Positions 22,198 to 31,384 of a stretch of 64,000 nt of DNA are shown here, piece by piece (positions within the stretch are counted from its first letter, which is position 1; each line of letters opens with the position of its first letter). Location of the stretch: contig OU015664.1 in NCBI GenBank assembly GCA_907165275.2, forward strand, positions 8,208,001 through 8,272,000, written 5' to 3'. Source of the DNA: Zygaena filipendulae (Eukaryota > Arthropoda > Insecta > Lepidoptera > Zygaenidae). The notes beneath the pieces were generated by a model. The model did no database searches and was not told the DNA's origin. It saw only the letters and a list, made by a program, of their open reading frames with translations. Position numbers and translations under genes: made by a program.

Positions 22198-23436
22198 TTT
22201 AACCGACTTCCAAAAAGGAGGAGGTTCTATGTTCGATTGTATGTAATGTTTTTTTTTTTTTTTTTTTTTTTATATATGTTCACCGACTACTCGAAGACGG
22301 TTGGACCAATTTGGAAAATTATTTTTTTGTTTGAAAGGGTTTACTCCCAATTAGGTCCCATTGCCACCAAGTCGGGATCTGATGATGGGATCTTGGAGAA
22401 ATCGAGGGAACTCTTCAAAAATTATAGGCACACCTATAGCGATTTGGGTATTTTTTATAGTAAATCGTTCATTTGCTTTCGGAAAGCAAAATTTGAAGAA
22501 GTGGAACTGATGTTGAAGACCACAGATGCTCATCAGAACTACTCAACAATAATACGTATTTCAGGGGTTCTAGTTAGAGCGATTTGGAAAATTGTTTTTT
22601 TTGTTTGAAAGGGGATACTTCCGAATTGGTCACATTGTCATCAAGTCAGGATCTGATGGTGGGATCTTGGAGAAATCGAGGGAACTCTTCAAAATTTATA
22701 GGCACACCTATGGCGATTTGGGTATTTTTTATAGTAAATCGTTTATTTGCTTTTGGAAAGTAAAATTTGAAGAAGTGGAACTGATGATGAAGACCGCAGA
22801 TGGTCATCGGAACTACTAAATAATAGGTATTTCACAAATTCCGATTCGTTAACTTTAATGTGGTTTCTAAATAATTTATGTTCGTCACAATGTATATGGT
22901 GAAGTGGAACTGATGGTGTTGTACCAGCAGAACTCCTCAAAAATTAACGTCCCTGCATCGGGAAAAGCAATATTTTGTAAAAGGTTATGAGCAGTTGACA
23001 GTAGGCTATTGTAACTTAGATAAATTACAAACCGACTCACTAAAAAGCAAGAAATAAACAAATTTTTAACAAAAACCGACTTCCAAAAACACAAATCTAA
23101 AAAAGCTAAAAATAAAAAGCTAAAAATAACAAAATACCGATTTAATCCAAAAGACAAAAACATACGTAATATTATTGGTTTGTGCTAACACTGATCGGTA
23201 TGAAGTCGGTAACAAGCCAAATATGGAGGGAGTAGATGGGCTAAGTCAACTCCCGCAACCAGCTCTCCGTGAGCAGAACAACCCATGTGGGCAGACACCA
23301 GCGGGCTTGTCACCGAATTCAAACCGATCAGTGGTAGCACAAACCAATAATATTACGTATGTTTTTGTCTTTTGGATTAAATCGGTATTTTGTTATTTTT
23401 AGCTTTTTTAGATTTGTGTTTTTGGAAGTCGGTTTA
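22198..23436 (+). repeat. 1.2-kb composite repeat, plus copy
   Basis: Starts with TTTAACCGACTTCCAAAAAG and ends with GTTTTTGGAAGTCGGTTT. It is an inverted copy of 9833-11028 with the same internal tandem blocks (GGGATCTTGGAGAAATCGAG) and the same inverted pair. It sits within the intron between 22156 and 23623 of gene 1. Confidence 0.75.
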
Positions 23437-23544
23437 ATGACAACCTTTTATTTAACTTGCACATCACATCAATCACATCAATTGCTCAATAGGCAGCAGC
23501 AACTTACACAGTGGGAACTAAATCCGACCAGTGATGCACGTAAC

Positions 23545-23582
23545 CCTTGCAACGCGAGTCCGACTCGCACTTGGCCGGTTTT
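23545..23582 (-). repeat. repeat head, GGCCAAGTGCG type
   Basis: GCGAGTCCGACTCGCACTTG then GCCGG is the reverse of the head at 9477, immediately upstream of the acceptor of exon 4 of gene 1. Confidence 0.5.
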
Positions 23583-23935
23583 TAAATTTTAACAAAATTA
23601 ACTTGTTTATTTTTGTTTCACAGATAAACATTGACTTCACAAATCTAAATTATAATATTAGCCCCTCAGCACTGTACACTGGGTTAAGACAAATCTCAGA
23701 CCTGATAGAAAACAGAGCTTCCGCAAAGCTGCAAACACTATCGAAGCCCTTACGGGCTCAGCAACAAAGAATCCACGATCTTCCAAAAGGTAATGGATAT
23801 TGTTTTGAACCGACTTCAAAAAAAGAAAGTTCTTAATTTGGTTATATATTTTTATCTATTTGTTTGTTACTTCAGAACTGCGTCATTTATAAACTGTTAT
23901 TAAAGTTTTTAGATTTTCGCGTTTTGAGCACATTA

Positions 23936-24434
23936 TATTATGTAAATTACGCGGAACTTGAATGCGATGTTTTTTATTACCTTTTTTGCCTGAAGTTTCG
24001 GCTGAGTTGCATCACGCCGTGGTCACAGGCTGACTGAAGCATTGCGGCGTCGATAGCGAGCCGCGCGAGCAGATTCCTCATCTACCCTCACTGGATGTTC
24101 TTTTTTATTAGGTGCACTTTTAAGGTCCCTGCACACTACACTCACTCGGTCCGCATTCACCGGTTCCGGACGGCCGCAACGATTTTTTGTTTTTTGAATT
24201 ATAGGATCCCATGTCGTTGGCAACCGAGTGAGTGTAGTGTGCAGGGATCTTAAAAGTGCACCTAATAAAAAAGAACATCCAGTGAGGGTAGATGAGGAAT
24301 CTGCTCGCGCGGCTCGCTATCGACGCCGCAATGCTTTAGTCAGCCTGTGACCACGGCGTGATGCAACTCAGCCGAAACGTCAGGCAAAGAAGGTAATAAA
24401 AAACATCGCGTTCAAGTCCCGCGTAACTTACATA
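23936..24434. repeat. 500-bp near-perfect palindrome (foldback)
   Basis: The left arm (23936-24150) and right arm (24223-24434) are inverse complements over about 210 bp with few differences (for example ACATTATATTATGTAA / TTACATAATA and CTCACTCGGT / ACCGAGTGAG). The loop is 24151-24222. Transcribed from gene 1 it would form a long hairpin RNA. It may be a foldback MITE; the arms are much more alike than other repeats here, which suggests recent origin. Confidence 0.8.
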
Positions 24435-24436
24435 AT

Positions 24437-24630
24437 ACTAGCTGTCCCCCGCGATTTCACCCGCGGTAATTTCGGAGTTCCCGCGGGAATTCCGGGATAA
24501 AAACTATCCTATCTTTTAAGTTGGACCATATTATAAATGGTTGCAAAATTTTATCAAAATCCGTTCAGTAGTTTCGGAGTCCATCGCGGACAAACAACGT
24601 GACACGTGATTTATATATATTAGATTTATA
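24437..24630 (+). repeat. SINE-like CCCGCGGG copy, near complete
   Basis: CTAGCTGTCCCCCGCGATTT, then CCCGCGGGAATTCCGGGATA, then TATCTTTTAAGTTGGACC and AAATCCGTTCAGTAGTTTCG. Useful reference copy for the family. Confidence 0.7.
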
Positions 24631-25318
24631 TTTACATAATATTTATAAACTGATTTAGATTTTTTTTTATTTGAAAGAATAATACTCCCGAGGTGATCCC
24701 ACTGTCACCAAGTCAGGATCTGATGATGGGATCCTAGGGAAATTGAGGGCAACCCTCAAATTTTTTAGGCACTTTTCTAAAGTTATTTAAGTATTTGCGT
24801 CTGGTGTTTAGTGGTCATTCTTGATTAATTAACATTTAATTCTATTTTTCAGATACTGAGTTACAAAGGCTTCTTTTACTGCCATTACTGCCATTTGCAA
24901 TCGTCGGGGGAAGAACCGGTGTTCGAACTAAAGCCTCGCGGATCGACGCAGCCATCCGCTTCATTTTCGTTGCCAAAACTCGCAGCGAGGGCGAGGCTCA
25001 TTTACAGGAATTCAGAAAGGAAGCTTTAAACAAGTCAGCACCTGGTATTGGAGTGCAGCCTCTAGTTATTGCTATAGGTGAGAACTTGGCGAACATTAAT
25101 AGCGCATTCGTCGTTGTAGATGACGTTTAGTTATGTTGTCTTAATATTCTGGAAGCTGTAGACCTATGTTTTAAAAGTTTCTATGTTTTTAACCTAAGAT
25201 ACCCAATACAGTGTGAGCACATTTGGCAGGTGCTCCAGTTCACTTGTTATGGCATAAGAGACGCAAAGCATGACAAATATATTATTGACGTCAATCGTTT
25301 CCTCAATGAAAGTAAATA

Positions 25319-25426
25319 CCCTGGCTTACAAGTTACTTTATTATATATAAAGTAACTTTATTATATATAAAGTAACTTGTAAGTTACTTTATTACATATA
25401 AAGTAACTTGTAAGCCAGGGTATTTA
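25319..25426. repeat. 108-bp palindrome between genes 1 and 2
   Basis: TACCCTGGCTTACAAGTTAC on the left is mirrored by GTAACTTGTAAGCCAGGGTA on the right, with an internal repeat of TTTATTATATATAAAGTAAC. It lies about 190 bp past the gene 1 stop and 25 bp before the gene 2 ATG. It may be a slipped hairpin. Confidence 0.8.
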
Positions 25427-25451
25427 CCCTTTATTTAATAACTAATCCAAG

Positions 25452-25640
25452 ATGCTCACTTGCTATTACTGTAAAAAATGTTTCCGTGATCTGTGTTTGC
25501 TGTTTTCCCATATAACAGTAGGTTGTCCGAAGTACAATGATGTCGAAGGGTGGGGAGGTTTTAGATGTGGAATGTGTTCACACTGGTTTTCTGAGGTATA
25601 TACATGGAGGCGTCATGTCCTGAACCACCACGCTCCACCC
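25452..25640 (+). pseudogene. gene 2 N-terminal exon: two C2H2-type fingers
   Basis: ATG at 25452 opens MLTCYYCKKCFRDLCLLFSH and then FRCGMCSHWFSEVYTWRRHV followed by LNHH. These are two zinc-binding modules of C-x2-C...H type. Family-like coding stops at about 25640, where the duplicated inverted segment begins; the open frame runs on to 25733 without conserved content. In related animal transposon proteins as I recall them, such fingers precede the MHDLLEGV body, which here resumes at 27328 and 29648. Confidence 0.55.
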
Positions 25641-25722
25641 TCTACTCTTGTGTCTCCTTGTAAATCAATCCCTTCCCATGAGTCGACTCTATTATTCGAC
25701 TATATTATTTTGTTATACCTAC

Positions 25723-26666
25723 CTGTCATATAACTTCCCATGAGGCCGCGCAGAGGCGGATGGAGGTGCTTTTGCTCCTGGAGAAAGTTGGGTCAAGTCT
25801 TGTTTCGAGGGAGGGGTGACGCTAAACCAAATAGCCTCTGATTCCTTTGTGAACAAATCGTGGACGTGCTTTGCCCATTGTATGAAAACACCGTATGCAA
25901 GTTTTGGTTTCTGATCGCTCCTATCTTTCAGGAGGTAGTCGAGAATGATGTCACAGAGCTCGCTTTGCTTGCTTCGTCGGAATTCCCTTTGCAGTTCAAT
26001 CTTCAGCAACTGCCTGGTTGCACTGGATTTCTCAAGCAAATTTCTAAGAGGATTGCAGTTGCCTGCGGAGCTAGGATGCGCAACATGATAAGATTTTATC
26101 GAGCCATTTTATCGATTCTCGTCGTCATATTATATCGTTTGGTCTACCAGTGGTAAAAAATGTTTAACCGAATCTAGTCTTAACTCAATACCTCACTACT
26201 GCACTTTTTTGCTTGGACGCGAACAAATATTTGTCGTGTCGACAATTTTATCTTTCGTTCGATAAACATATCGTGTTGCGCATCCTAGCTCCGCTGGTGC
26301 GGATACTGGGAGTTCTGACTCTTGAGCTGGAGCTTCAGCATGAGCTGTGCGATTGTTAATAGGACTGCAGATTGAAATGAATAAGTTAATGTGGTGTTGG
26401 TGATAGATTCAAACTCAGTTAGGGTAACTTAATGTCTTTAAATTAAATTAAGAATATAATTGCAATATAAAAATAGTAAAAAAGTAAATTATACCTTGCA
26501 CATTGGTTGTGTGTGCCGGGTGCAGGGATTGGAGTTAAAGGATTTGATGGTTTTTTCCAATCAGCAAGACATTTTTTAAATCTGGTCTGAGGGCCAATAG
26601 GAGGAATGAGTTGCTTTATCTGGTCATTGTCCAATAAGGGCAACGTAGACAGGTCCACTTCGTTTT
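25723..26666 (-). pseudogene. inverted middle exons of gene 1, copy A
   Basis: On the minus strand, exon 26666-26495 encodes ENEVDLSTLPLLDNDQIKQL and IPPIGPQTRFKKCLADW, the second half of a SAM domain. It would follow directly in phase after exon 16200-16267 of gene 1. Its acceptor reads TAA where TAG is expected (26669-26667). The donor at 26494 is GTATAA. The next exon starts at 26364 (SPINNRTAHAEAP) in the correct phase and, after a 212-bp MITE, continues LLEKSSATRQLL..SELCDIILDYLLKD..LFTKESEAIWF..HGKLYDR to a good donor at 25722. The frame across the MITE is off by one if the MITE is simply removed. This is a displaced part of gene 1, not an independent gene. Confidence 0.7.
26074..26285. 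mobile_element. 212-bp MITE, copy A
   Basis: Ends GGATGCGCAACATGATA and TATCGTGTTGCGCATCC are inverse repeats, flanked by TA on both sides. The original target appears to have been the palindrome GCGGAGCTAGCTCCGC with insertion at its central TA. TA duplication suits a Tc1/mariner-type MITE. Identical position in copy B shows insertion before the tandem duplication. Confidence 0.8.
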
Positions 26667-26975
26667 TTAGGAAAACAAAAAAAAAATTAATGCTATAGCT
26701 ATGGAAAAATATCTCTATTAAACCAATATATGAAAATAAAATAAGCAAACAAATTCCCAGTTAAAATGTTAACAGCAGGTACCAAAACAATTACAAGTTA
26801 AGGTTAGATTTAGTTTTCAACCTTTAGACAACCCGGATAAAACAGCTATAAAAATATAAAAAAAAAAAAATAGCTATAGATGCCTATTATCATATTATAT
26901 TTAAACGTTCAATGATTTCGAGACCGGAAATGCTTTAGGATCTCATGCTGGTCTTCATAAACTTTGCGGCATGTA

Positions 26976-27326
26976 TACAACGTGTTAATGAATTAACTGA
27001 AAACTAGAAAGTAGTTTGCTCAGAATCGACTAGCGAATCGATCGCACTATGTTTTAATATAGGTTATATTTTTTCATTTTTACTAATCCATGTCTAAATT
27101 GTTTATAATACAATATTTGGCGCGTACGCCACCTGCAGCAAAAGAATTCGAACCCGTAGGCGCGGGCGTAGCGCTTGGAATTTCGTAGATAGGTCACCTC
27201 CAAACTAATGCTGAATAACTTTTAAAGTATAAATATTTTCGACATAAAATATAATTTAATCATATTATTGTTTATTTTTTTAAATGGGGTGTATCAGGTT
27301 TTCAGTTAATTCATTAACACGTTGTA
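26976..27326. mobile_element. MITE, ACAACGTGTTAAT-end family, copy A
   Basis: Inverse ends ACAACGTGTTAATGAATTAA and TTAATTCATTAACACGTTGT. Internal GGCGCG and TAGATAGGTCACCTCCAAA motifs match 2378-2781. It is inserted just before the SLPSLPPRL block of gene 2. Confidence 0.8.
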
Positions 27327-27327
27327 T

Positions 27328-27734
27328 ATCTCTTCCTTCACTCCCTCCTCGCTTGGCTTCTCAGTTGAAATATATGCTGTTTTTGTACCTTTTTCATTCA
27401 GATGATCGCACAGAGTTTGGAACTCAATATTTAAAACTGTTATTGATGAAATTAATTTTCTTGCCGAAGAAGGTGTCCACATCAAAGTTGAGGGCTTCGA
27501 GGGAAATGTGAGGTTTATACTTGATCTCATCATAGGAGACAATCTAGGTCTGCACACTATTTTGGGTTTCACTCAAGAGTTTCAGAGCTAACTACTCTTG
27601 CAGAATATGTAAAGCCTCAAAGGAAGTAACTATTTCACAATGCGTCGAGGACCCCAATTTGTTAAGAGACAAAGAGACATATTTGAAGGATGTCGATCGG
27701 GATAATGTCACAGCAACTGGTGTCTGGGAGTGCT
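27328..27734 (+). pseudogene. gene 2 middle segment, copy A, truncated
   Basis: Carries SLPSLPPRLASQLKYMLF..FHSDDRTEFG, then after a one-base frame change IFKTVIDEINFLAEEGVHIK, LDLIIGDNLGLHTILGF and NYSCRICKASKEVT. An extra A in CTCAAGAGTTTC (absent in copy B) adds a second frameshift. It is cut at 27732 by the duplication junction after TATGVWEC-equivalent codons. The intact order is in copy B. Confidence 0.7.
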
Positions 27735-27813
27735 CTACTCTTGTCTCCTTGTAAATCAATCTCTTCCCATGAGTCGACTCTATTATTCGACTATATTATT
27801 TTGTTATACCTAC

Positions 27814-28757
27814 CTGTCATATAACTTCCCATGAGGCCGCGCAGAGGCGGATGGAGGTGCTTTTGCTCCTGGAGAAAGTTGGGTCAAGTCTTGTTTCGAG
27901 GGAGGGGTGACGCTAAACCAAATAGCCTCTGATTCTTTTGTGAACAAATCGTGGACGTGCTTTGCCCATTGTATGAAAACACCGTATGCAAGTTTTGGTT
28001 TCTGATCGCTCCTATCTTTCAGGAGGTAGTCGAGAATGATGTCACAGAGCTCGCTTTGCTTGCTTCGTCGGAATTCCCTTTGCAGTTCAATCTTCAGCAA
28101 CTGCCTGGTTGCACTGGATTTCTCAAGCAAATTTCTAAGAGGATTGCAGTTGCCTGCGGAGCTAGGATGCGCAACATGATAAGATTTTATCGAGCCATTT
28201 TATCGATTCTCGTCGTCATATTATATCGTTTGGTCTACCAGTGGTAAAAAATGTTTAACCGAATCTAGTCTTAACTCAATACCTCACTACTGCACTTTTT
28301 TGCTTGGACGCGAACAAATATTTGTCGTGTCGACAATTTTATCTTTCGTTCGATAAACATATCGTGTTGCGCATCCTAGCTCCGCTGGTGCGGATACTGG
28401 GAGTTCTGACTCTTGAGCTGGAGCTTCAGCATGAGCTGTGCGATTGTTAATAGGACTGCAGATTGAAATGAATAAGTTAATGTGGTGTTGGTGATAGATT
28501 CAAACTCAGTTAGGGTAACTTAATGTCTTTAAATTAAATTAAGAATATAATTGCAATATAAAAATAGTAAAAAAGTAAATTATACCTTGCACATTGGTTG
28601 TGTGTGCCGGGTGCAGGGATTGGAGTTAAAGGATTTGATGGTTTTTTCCAATCAGCAAGACATTTTTTAAATCTGGTCTGAGGGCCAATAGGAGGAATGA
28701 GTTGCTTTATCTGGTCATTGTCCAATAAGGGCAACGTAGACAGGTCCACTTCGTTTT
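27814..28757 (-). pseudogene. inverted middle exons of gene 1, copy B
   Basis: Same structure as copy A (exons 28757-28586 and about 28455-27814, offset 2091 bp), with the same TAA in place of the TAG acceptor and the same MITE. The proteins read from the two copies are identical over the shared exons, so the duplication is recent. Confidence 0.7.
28165..28376. mobile_element. 212-bp MITE, copy B
   Basis: Same ends and TA flanks as 26074-26285; part of the duplicated unit. Confidence 0.8.
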
Positions 28758-28929
28758 TTAGGAAAACAAAAAAAAATTAATGCTATAGCTATGGAAAAAT
28801 ATCTCTATTAAACCAATATATGAAAATAAAATAAGCAAACAAATTCCCAGTTAAAATGTTAACAGCAGGTACCAAAACAATTACAAGTTAAGGTTAGATT
28901 TAGTTTTCAACCTTTAGACAACCCGGATA

Positions 28930-29146
28930 GCCTAGTGGTTAGTGACCCTGAGTGACCTATGACACTAGAGGTCCGGGGTTCTAATCCCGGTAGATGAATA
29001 ATTGAGATAAAAACTAGCCTATCTTTTAAGTTGGACCTAATTATAAATGGTTACAAAATTTTATCAAAATCCGTTCAGTAGGTAGTTTCGGAGTTTATTG
29101 CGAACATACATCGTGATACGAAATTGGATTTTAATGAAACTTTACA
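28930..29146 (+). mobile_element. tRNA-headed SINE, precisely bounded insertion
   Basis: Present in unit 2 but absent from unit 1, giving an empty site (CCCGGATAAAACAGC). The insert starts GCCTAGTGGTTAGTGACC (A-box-like) and has the B box GGTTCTAATCCC. The body is the TATCTTTTAAGTTGGACC / AAATCCGTTCAGTAG tail of the CCCGCGGG repeat family. Only ATA is duplicated at the target (28927-28929, 29147-29149), and no poly(A) tail is visible, which is unusual for a SINE. Confidence 0.85.
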
Positions 29147-29288
29147 ATAAAACAGCTATAAAAATATATAAAAAAAAAAAAAATAGCTATAGATGCCTAT
29201 TATCATATTATATTTAAACGTTCAATGATTTCGAGACCGGAAATGCTTTAGGATCTCATGCTGGTCTTCATAAACTTGGCGGCATGTA

Positions 29289-29646
29289 TACAACGTGTTA
29301 ATGAATTAACTGAAAACTAGAAAGTAGTTTGCTCAGAATCGACTAGCGAATCGATCGCACTATGTTTTAATATAGGTTATATTTTTTCATTTTTACTAAT
29401 CCATGTCTAAATTGTTTATAATACAATATTTGGCGCGTACGCCACCTGCAGCAAAAGAATTCGAACCCGGCGCGGCTAGGCGCGGGCGTAGCGCTTGGAA
29501 TTTCGTAGATAGGTCACCTCCAAACTAATGCTGAATAACTTTTAAAGTATAAATATTTTCGACATAAAATATAATTTAATCATATTATTGTTTATTTTTT
29601 TAAATGGGGTGTATCAGGTTTTCAGTTAATTCATTAACACGTTGTA
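29289..29646. mobile_element. MITE, ACAACGTGTTAAT-end family, copy B
   Basis: Copy in unit 2 of the MITE at 26976-27326, with a small insertion (GGCGCGGCTAGGCGCGGGCG). Confidence 0.8.
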
Positions 29647-29647
29647 T

Positions 29648-31201
29648 ATCTCTTCCTTCACTCCCTCCTCGCTTGGCTTCTCAGTTGAAATATATGCTGT
29701 TTTTGTACCTTTTTCATTCAGATGATCGCACAGAGTTTGGAACTCAATATTTAAAACTGTTATTGATGAAATTAATTTTCTTGCCGAAGAAGGTGTCCAC
29801 ATCAAAGTTGAGGGCTTCGAGGGAAATGTGAGGTTTATACTTGGTCTCATCATAGGAGACAATCTAGGTCTGCACACTATTTTGGGTTTCACTCAGAGTT
29901 TCAGAGCTAACTACTCTTGCAGAATATGTAAAGCCTCAAAGGAAGTAACTATTTCACAATGCGTCGAGGACCCCAATTTGTTAAGAGACAAAGAGACATA
30001 TTTGAAGGATGTCGATCGGGATAATGTCGCAGCAACTGGTGTCCGGGAGTGTTCAGTTTGGTTGGATGTAAAATACTTCGATCTTTTCTCACATGTTGCT
30101 GTTGATTATATGCATGACTTGTTAGAGGGAGTTTGTAGGTACACTATGAAAGTCGTTATCGAAAATCTTATTGAAAAGAACCATCTCACATTAGATTATC
30201 TGAATTCACGAATAATAGAGTTTGATTATGGTCCTGATTCTAATAACAAACCACCCACACTAAAAAAGTTAGGTGCCAACTCTGTTCAAATCAAAATGTC
30301 GGCAAGTGAATGCCACAGACTTGTAAGATATTTCAGCTTGATGATTGGGCATCTGGTAGATGAAGTAGATAATAGACGGATAGGTGGCCATAGGAAAGTC
30401 CTGTCTTCAACAAAATACGAATACTAAGACATTTATCTCTTACTACGCAAAATAATGGATATTATCCTCACTGAACAAGTTTATCCTCAGTTGGCTGATG
30501 TGCTTGCCATTTATATTAAAGATTTTAATGAAGTTTTCATTAAATTATCCAAATCTACGCTAAAACCAAAATTTCATCATTTGATTCATTATCCACGTAT
30601 GATGTTGAAGCTAGGACCTATTGGACACATTTCTAGCATGCGCTACGAGTCTAAACATAGAGCTGGCAAAGCTGCTGTCAATGCAGGAGCTGGTAGAGTG
30701 AATGTTTGCAAAAGTGCAGCAAAAAAACTTCAGCTTCAACTGAACTACTTGTTACTAACAAATCTGACTGCTGCTATCAATTTACCTGGTTCCTTAACTA
30801 CTCTCCTAATAGAAGAAAAGATAGCTGTTATAGATGTGTTCTCGTTACCTACAAATACATCTATTTATTCCACACCCCACGTTACTGTTGCTGATTATAA
30901 CGTTACTTATCATATTAGTGATGTCCTTCTCCTTGAGTTGTTGTCTGAGGATATGTTTGCCCCCTTGTTAATGTCGGTTACTAACATTTATTACGAAAGT
31001 GGAGTGGGCAAGGCTTACGCAAAAGGCCACCTCTTCGAAACATTGTACTTCGACAGTCACTTTCATGCTTATAAAGTGATAAAAACCCATGAGGTGAAAT
31101 ATATTGCTTTAGACCAGTTGCTATTTCCCTTCCCCAATACATTAACGCCCTCTTTGATCGATGATGCTTTTTTCGTAACCATTCGTAATGCCATAGACTA
31201 A
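29648..31201 (+). pseudogene. gene 2: transposase-like protein, copy B
   Basis: Starts SLPSLPPRL..FHSDDRTEFG, shifts frame by one base near 29748, then is open from IFKTVIDEINFLAEEGV to TAG at 31201 except for TAA at 30425-30427. Motifs in order: GLIIGDNLGLHTILGFTQSF, NYSCRICKASKEVT, VDYMHDLLEGVCRY, SASECHRLVRYFSLMIGHLV, (stop), DIYLLLRKIMDI, KPKFHHLIHYPRMMLKLGPI, SMRYESKHR. This block order matches a widespread animal transposon-derived protein family as I recall it; MHDLLEGV is analogous to the DxMH block of plant TNP2. I infer it is the CACTA transposase. The shared frameshift in copies A and B predates the duplication; the TAA lies beyond the duplicated part. Confidence 0.65.
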
Positions 31202-31384
31202 CTAGTTAGGTGCTTATACTGTCTTGTCTCCCCCCACTAAATGCGTCGTGGCTCTCGATGGCTCCCGGTCTGAATCCACTCAAGACCACCTAAGGATCAA
31301 CTGTGCCAAGTTTCAGCGCATAGTCAAAAACTGCAAGGTTCCAATAAGTACAACAGATAGCAATACTTAGCACACCAGCTAAAA

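Larger units (their letters stand above)
15851..25130 (+). pseudogene. gene 1: SAM-domain gene of the element, middle exons missing
   Basis: Five coding exons join in phase by GT-AG introns: 15851-15855 (ATGAG), 16200-16267, 21968-22155, 23624-23789, 24853-25130, ending in TAG at 25128. The start MSLCHELSELLNAWGFEKY is the first half of a SAM domain (LxxLLxxWGFExYAEAFL). The second half is not in the next exon: it lies inverted at 26495-26666 and again at 28586-28757. The later exons encode WKATWSLRKRYL..STSQYLKKFPLL, INIDF, and QPLVIAIG. After the TAG, family-like sequence continues in the same frame (NILEAVDLCFKSFYVFNLRY to about 25260), so the stop is probably a nonsense change. Gene 1 resembles multicopy animal SAM-domain proteins as I recall them; this is not checked by search. 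The Jockey LINE sits in intron 2 and a large palindrome in the last intron. By analogy with CACTA accessory proteins it might bind the terminal repeats, but that is speculation. Confidence 0.6.
25640..27732 (+). repeat. tandem duplication, unit 1
   Basis: Begins CTCTACTCTTGTGTCTCCTT and ends GGTGTCTGGGAGTG. It is nearly identical to 27733-30045 except for a SINE in unit 2 and a few substitutions or indels. It contains inverted gene 1 exons, two MITEs and the middle part of gene 2. Confidence 0.9.
27733..30045 (+). repeat. tandem duplication, unit 2
   Basis: Second copy of 25640-27732, longer by a 220-bp SINE insertion at 28930. At its end the sequence runs on into the rest of gene 2 (after GGTGTCCGGGAGTG), so this is the unit next to the original downstream DNA. 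Confidence 0.9.

Noticed and set aside
25860..26156. 98-codon plus-strand ORF (and its copy at 27951-28247)
   Set aside because: Antisense to the inverted gene 1 exon, which has the recognisable family motifs; the plus reading has none.
27306..27572. 88-codon minus-strand ORF (and 29626-29892)
   Set aside because: Antisense to the gene 2 body, which has the conserved blocks.
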